A DNA stretch of 8,511 bases from DATHCB01 sp035319765 (GTDB lineage Archaea > Thermoproteota > Bathyarchaeia > Bathyarchaeales > SOJC01): assembly GCA_035319765.1 (NCBI GenBank), contig DATHCB010000165.1:1-8511 (forward strand), given 5' to 3'. The notes beneath the pieces were generated by a model. It saw only the letters and a list, made by a program, of their open reading frames with translations. It was not told where the DNA came from and did no database searches. Positions within the stretch are counted from its first letter, which is position 1. Each line of letters opens with the position of its first letter. Shown one piece after another: positions 6,306 through 8,511 of the stretch. A program made the position numbers and the translations under genes.

Positions 6306-6315
6306 CTTTTTTAAG
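6306..6315 (+). promoter_or_regulatory. TATA-like box for the membrane protein gene
   Basis: CTTTTTTAAG, centre about 27 bases before ATG 6338, again predicting a leaderless transcript. AATTAATC at about 6299 is an alternative. Confidence 0.4.
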
Positions 6316-6337
6316 AAGGGCAGGTAGTAGTCTTTGA

Positions 6338-6856
6338 ATGGGCTGGGTCTTGACCATTCAGAAGACGCTACTCGTTATTCTGAAAGCACTTCTTGCAATT
6401 CTTGGATGTCTAGTGTTTTTATTTTCAGTCATTTCGCCTTTCTTTCTCACCATTGGATTACTGGCACCAATATCGAATCGTTATTGGTCATACGAACACG
6501 ACTTCTACAATGGTTTTGGGCAGCATGAAAGTCAGTATTGGTTTATCAATTACTGGGGAGACGATGTTTCATCAACGATGTCTTGGGGACTGGTGTTAAT
6601 GTTCACATTTCAACTTTTGACGCTGACCTTTGGCGTTGGCTCCATTTTTTTCAAAAGAAGAATTCTATCAATTATTCCAGTTTTACTGTGTCTTGGAGTT
6701 CTAGGCTTGATGATTTATACGGGAAACTTACTAGGTCTTTCTCTTGGCGAATATCAACAGGGCTACTACCTAGTTTTTCCCTCACTTGTCTTGTTCATTG
6801 TAGTCTTCATACTAAATGAAGTCTTAATAAAAATGAGTATGCGGGAGAAAAAGTAG
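6338..6856 (+). CDS. four-helix membrane protein, unknown
   Basis: 172 residues, very hydrophobic. Likely membrane segments are a long or doubled one at about 9-45 (LLVILKALLAILGCLVFLFS), then about 82-105, about 109-133 and about 140-163. A loop of about 35 residues after the first segment is rich in Trp, Tyr, Asp and Gly (RYWSYEHDFYNGFGQHESQ). The protein ends in the basic tail KMSMREKK. No enzyme motif, lipobox or transporter signature is seen. ATG 6338 is the best start; a TTG four bases earlier is in another frame. The end lies 14 bases from the end of the opposing recombinase gene. It may be cargo of the same element, but its role is unknown. Archaeal viruses and plasmids commonly carry such proteins. 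Confidence 0.7.
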   Translation: MGWVLTIQKTLLVILKALLAILGCLVFLFSVISPFFLTIGLLAPISNRYWSYEHDFYNGFGQHESQYWFINYWGDDVSSTMSWGLVLMFTFQLLTLTFGVGSIFFKRRILSIIPVLLCLGVLGLMIYTGNLLGLSLGEYQQGYYLVFPSLVLFIVVFILNEVLIKMSMREKK

Positions 6857-6861
6857 GAGTT

Positions 6862-6880
6862 GCGTAAGGTTTACTTACGC
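6862..6880. terminator. hairpin shared by two converging genes
   Basis: GCGTAAG and CTTACGC form a perfect 7-bp stem with a 5-base loop. It covers the recombinase stop codon (6871-6873) and follows the membrane-protein stop by six bases. A bidirectional terminator or an mRNA 3'-end stabiliser is likely. Confidence 0.45.
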
Positions 6881-7722
6881 TTTCGGAATTTCATGTGTCC
6901 GTCTGGTGTTGTTAGGACGTATTCGTAGTTGTGTGCTATGAGTTCGTCGGCTCTTTTCTGGTATTGGGTGCTTTCTACCATCCATTCGGGGTCGTCGTCT
7001 GTGAGTAGGTGCATGTACTTTTGTGTGGTCTTGAGGCTTTTGTGTCCCATTAAGACCATTACGGTGTACGGGTTTGTTTGGTCGTAGAGTTTTCTTGTGC
7101 AGAAGTAGTGTCGGTAGTCGTATAGTCTTATTTGGCGTATTGTTGGGTCGTTGAGTTTCTTTGCTAGGTTGTTTCTCATTTGTCTAAAGTATTTGCCGTA
7201 ATAGTCAGCGTCGCCTTTGAATATGTTGTCATTCTGGAGTCTGTTGAGCAGTATGTGCTGTTGTAGTCTTTGCGATAGTTCAGAGGATACCTTTAGAGTT
7301 CTTGGGTTGCCGTGTTTGGCTGTTATTGGGCGTATCGTTTTGTGTTCTGTGTCGAAGTCTTTTACTTTGAGTCTGCATAGTTCCACGGGTCTGAGTCCCG
7401 TTTCCATGCTTAGTGTGAGTTTTAGTCCCATTGTCTTTTTGGCGTGGGCTATGAGCATTAATAGCTTTTCCTTCGTTGGTAATTTGATGTCTTGCGGTGT
7501 CTGTTCGTAGGTGGGCATTATCCATCGTATTCCGTTGAATTTGCAGTATCGGTTGTAGGACATGGTCAAGTTTCGTTTGTAGTTGTTCGTTGTGTCAAGG
7601 TTCGCTATGAAGGCTTTCACTGCCTCTGGGTCGTTTAGGTCTATGTGTTTGCCGATGAATGTTAGGGCTTTGTCTGTGAAGTTGATTGTGTATGGGCTTT
7701 TGTTGTCGTTCTTCATCTGCAC
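6871..7722 (-). CDS. tyrosine recombinase / integrase, possibly the C-terminal part of a split SSV-type gene
   Basis: 283 residues from GTG 7722. Residues 5-70 form the helical core-binding domain (SPYTINFTDKALTFI...NLTMSYNRYC). The catalytic domain shows Arg111 in ETGLRPVEL, Lys136 in the beta-hairpin, Tyr201-x-x-Arg204 in LYDYRHYF, His227 in LMGHKSLKTT and the nucleophile Tyr236. Tyr instead of His in the HxxR box is known from archaeal SSV-like integrases. The frame stays open 34 codons upstream of the GTG, back to TAG 7825-7827, into the 3' end of the RNase P RNA. That upstream stretch has no ATG, GTG or TTG, yet reads like protein (TNLNDLLVQMKND). The gene may therefore be cut at an attachment site. 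Coding strand is rich in A and C with few third-position T, unlike neighbours, which points to transfer. No own promoter seen. Confidence 0.88.
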   Translation of the reverse strand: MQMKNDNKSPYTINFTDKALTFIGKHIDLNDPEAVKAFIANLDTTNNYKRNLTMSYNRYCKFNGIRWIMPTYEQTPQDIKLPTKEKLLMLIAHAKKTMGLKLTLSMETGLRPVELCRLKVKDFDTEHKTIRPITAKHGNPRTLKVSSELSQRLQQHILLNRLQNDNIFKGDADYYGKYFRQMRNNLAKKLNDPTIRQIRLYDYRHYFCTRKLYDQTNPYTVMVLMGHKSLKTTQKYMHLLTDDDPEWMVESTQYQKRADELIAHNYEYVLTTPDGHMKFRKRK

Positions 7723-7824
7723 GAGAAGATCGTTTAGGTTTGTGCTGTCGAAAGTGGTCGGGTTCCTCTCTTTTGGGTTGGTGTGCTGGACGTAACCCGC
7801 CTTCTGTTCAAAGGTGGCATTCAG
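7723..7824 (-). other. open upstream extension of the integrase frame; candidate attachment region
   Basis: 34 codons in frame with the integrase, opening right after TAG 7825-7827. About the first 50 bases (7775-7824) are also the 3' end of the RNase P RNA gene, including its conserved ACAGAA strand and the 3' strand of helix P1. In SSV-type elements the attachment core lies inside the integrase gene and matches the 3' end of an RNA gene. This layout would be expected here if rnpB is the target. Confidence 0.4.
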
Positions 7825-8096
7825 CTAAACGGGCTACCCGCGTCTTCTACAGTAGGTTCATCGACGCCTATTTGCCCTTTCACCTTGCAGGGCGGTCGTT
7901 TCATCGCAGCTACCCAGCTTTCTCGACAATTAGTATTGTCTCATCGTCACGCGCTGGGTAAACGTTTCGTTTCTGTTCCGTTGCCAGCGCTCTCGCACTA
8001 CGCCTTTACAAGCGTTGCAAGTCTGCTTTGTGGGCGGAGTTTCCTCAAACGCTTATCTTCATCGCGTTCGAAAGCCACCCGCCAGCTCACCAGCCC
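7775..8096 (-). ncRNA. rnpB: RNase P RNA
   Basis: Catalytic RNA of RNase P, which trims tRNA 5' ends; about 320 bases on the minus strand. The conserved 5' element GAGGAAACTCCGCCCAC (8037-8046 onward) and the 3' element AACAGAAGGCGGG (about 7796-7808) pair as helix P4 through CCGCC/GGCGG. The ends pair as helix P1: GGTGAGCTGG at 8082-8091 with CCAGCACACC at 7780-7789, with one A-A mismatch, and possibly GGG/CCC outside. AACGC/GCGTT forms the P3 hairpin near 8053-8070. GATGAAACGACCGCCCTGCA near 7880-7900 belongs to the specificity-side core. Ends are set from P1 pairing and could be off by several bases. The integrase gene follows in the same direction. Confidence 0.9.
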
Positions 8097-8098
8097 AT

Positions 8099-8279
8099 CG
8101 TATCATAATCAAAGTCGCACGTGATAAGAATTCTGGAAAGTTACGTCTGGATTTGGCCTTAATTTGCGGAAACGCAACCAGTCATTGTCCCGAACGGCGG
8201 TATTGAAGACAAGGATTTGCCGATACATGAAATTCTTCACGGACAAGTCAAAATCCGAACCCTTGGCGGTCAAGATTAA
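8099..8279 (+). pseudogene. possible frameshifted gene remnant
   Basis: From about 8099 one plus-strand frame reads RIIIKVARDKNSGKLRLDLALI. After a +1 shift at T8165 the next frame reads on as AETQPVIVPNGGIEDKDLP, then a further 18 residues, to TAA 8277. Both halves look protein-like, with no start codon for either; the upstream part would run into rnpB. It may be the truncated tail of an old gene. An antisense frame (8109-8297) is also open and cannot be excluded. No family recognised. Confidence 0.25.
8123..8130 (-). promoter_or_regulatory. TATA-like box for rnpB
   Basis: TTCTTATC on the minus strand lies 27-34 bases before the predicted RNA 5' end at about 8096, the right spacing for an archaeal promoter though a weak match. 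Confidence 0.35.
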
Positions 8280-8356
8280 CGCTAAAACACGCAACACGAC
8301 GTTGAGGGAACGAATCAGAAATCGTCATGGTGCATCATGAAATACGCACAGTAACG

Positions 8357-8365
8357 CTTATATCT
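8357..8365 (+). promoter_or_regulatory. TATA box for the 39-residue gene
   Basis: CTTATATCT, centre 28 bases before TTG 8389, with the spacing of a leaderless archaeal gene. Confidence 0.4.
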
Positions 8366-8388
8366 CGAAAACATGCCTCTGATTATTT

Positions 8389-8508
8389 TTGGCAATCATT
8401 GTTCAACGCCAAAATGTAGATGCTACTTTCGATTTTAGGATCGAAAGTGAAGAAGTGCAAGTGAGACAAGGCAGAGGCCTTTATGCTCACAATGAGCACC
8501 ATGCATAG
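8389..8508 (+). CDS. possible 39-residue leaderless protein, unknown
   Basis: TTG 8389 opens 39 codons to TAG 8506. The product starts MAIIVQRQNVDATFDFRI, continues acidic (ESEEVQV) and ends in a His-rich tail (YAHNEHHA). The composition looks like a folded beta-type peptide, and the frame is closed by TGA just upstream, so little else could be the start. A TATA box 28 bases ahead supports a leaderless message. The middle codons contain a perfect 9-bp inverted repeat. It may also be the end of a decayed gene. No family recognised. Confidence 0.35.
   Translation: MAIIVQRQNVDATFDFRIESEEVQVRQGRGLYAHNEHHA
8425..8448. repeat. perfect 9-bp inverted repeat
   Basis: ACTTTCGAT and ATCGAAAGT flank the 6-base loop TTTAGG. 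It is a good RNA hairpin or a dyad operator, and it lies inside the possible 39-residue gene. Confidence 0.55.
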
Positions 8509-8511
8509 GAA

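Noticed and set aside
4439..6330. A second copy of the rnpB 3' end as the far attachment site
   Set aside because: Only a 7-base match (AGCACAC near 4487) was found by eye, which is chance level; if an attR exists it is probably outside this window.
7583..8206. Plus-strand frames over the integrase start and rnpB (70-113 residues)
   Set aside because: They are antisense to a structured RNA and to the integrase; the amino-acid composition (Ser/Arg/Cys-rich) is that of shadows.
8109..8297. 62-residue minus-strand frame upstream of rnpB
   Set aside because: It covers the rnpB promoter and runs antisense to the better-looking remnant; no start signal or family was seen, though it cannot be fully excluded.
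1..8511. tRNA genes and CRISPR repeats
   Set aside because: No TTCNANNC arm with a matching acceptor stem and no regularly spaced repeat were found on either strand by eye.

Overview
This 8.5 kb window reads as archaeal chromosome. It carries a 20S proteasome beta subunit, an archaeal NadM-type NMN adenylyltransferase, a DUF62 S-adenosylmethionine hydrolase, an AMMECR1-family protein and an archaeal-looking RNase P RNA. Short AT-rich boxes lie about 25-40 bases before many starts, leaders are very short, and TTG/GTG starts are used. The gene types and the SSV/Bathyarchaeia-like integrase suggest a TACK-type archaeon, perhaps a Bathyarchaeia relative. That placement is an inference, not something the sequence proves.

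Left part (1-3880), housekeeping. On the minus strand psmB is followed, after a T-tract, by an AMMECR1 gene and then, 4 bases further, by a GT-B glycosyltransferase that runs off the window. Divergent from psmB are ogt (O6-alkylguanine repair) and nadM (NAD synthesis), probably co-transcribed. nadM converges on the DUF62 gene with one base between the two stop codons. The proteasome subunit has Ala where the catalytic Thr1 should be, so it is probably a non-catalytic or structural beta subunit.

Middle part (3880-5320), eroded and sparse. Two small membrane-protein genes (4001-4438) overlap by ATGA and are both broken by frame changes. Then come a flavodoxin-like gene and a possible 46-residue ORF behind a strong TATA box. 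A rare GC motif (GCGCGCGCT) occurs three times between 3929 and 5147. Apart from the broken pair, no intact gene is seen in 3880-4562; 4439-4562 holds only the flavodoxin terminator region.

Right part (5322-8511), likely accessory island against an RNA gene. A PD-(D/E)XK nuclease-like protein and a four-helix membrane protein diverge from a 200-base spacer with two perfect hairpins. The membrane protein converges on a tyrosine recombinase, with a hairpin spanning the recombinase stop codon. The recombinase lies directly downstream of the RNase P RNA gene in the same direction, and its reading frame stays open backwards into the last ~50 bases of that RNA gene. This suggests an SSV-like element that inserted at the 3' end of rnpB. 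Beyond rnpB are a frameshifted gene remnant and a probable leaderless 39-residue gene containing a perfect 9-bp inverted repeat. Between 8097 and 8388 I see only the rnpB promoter, the remnant and the next promoter.
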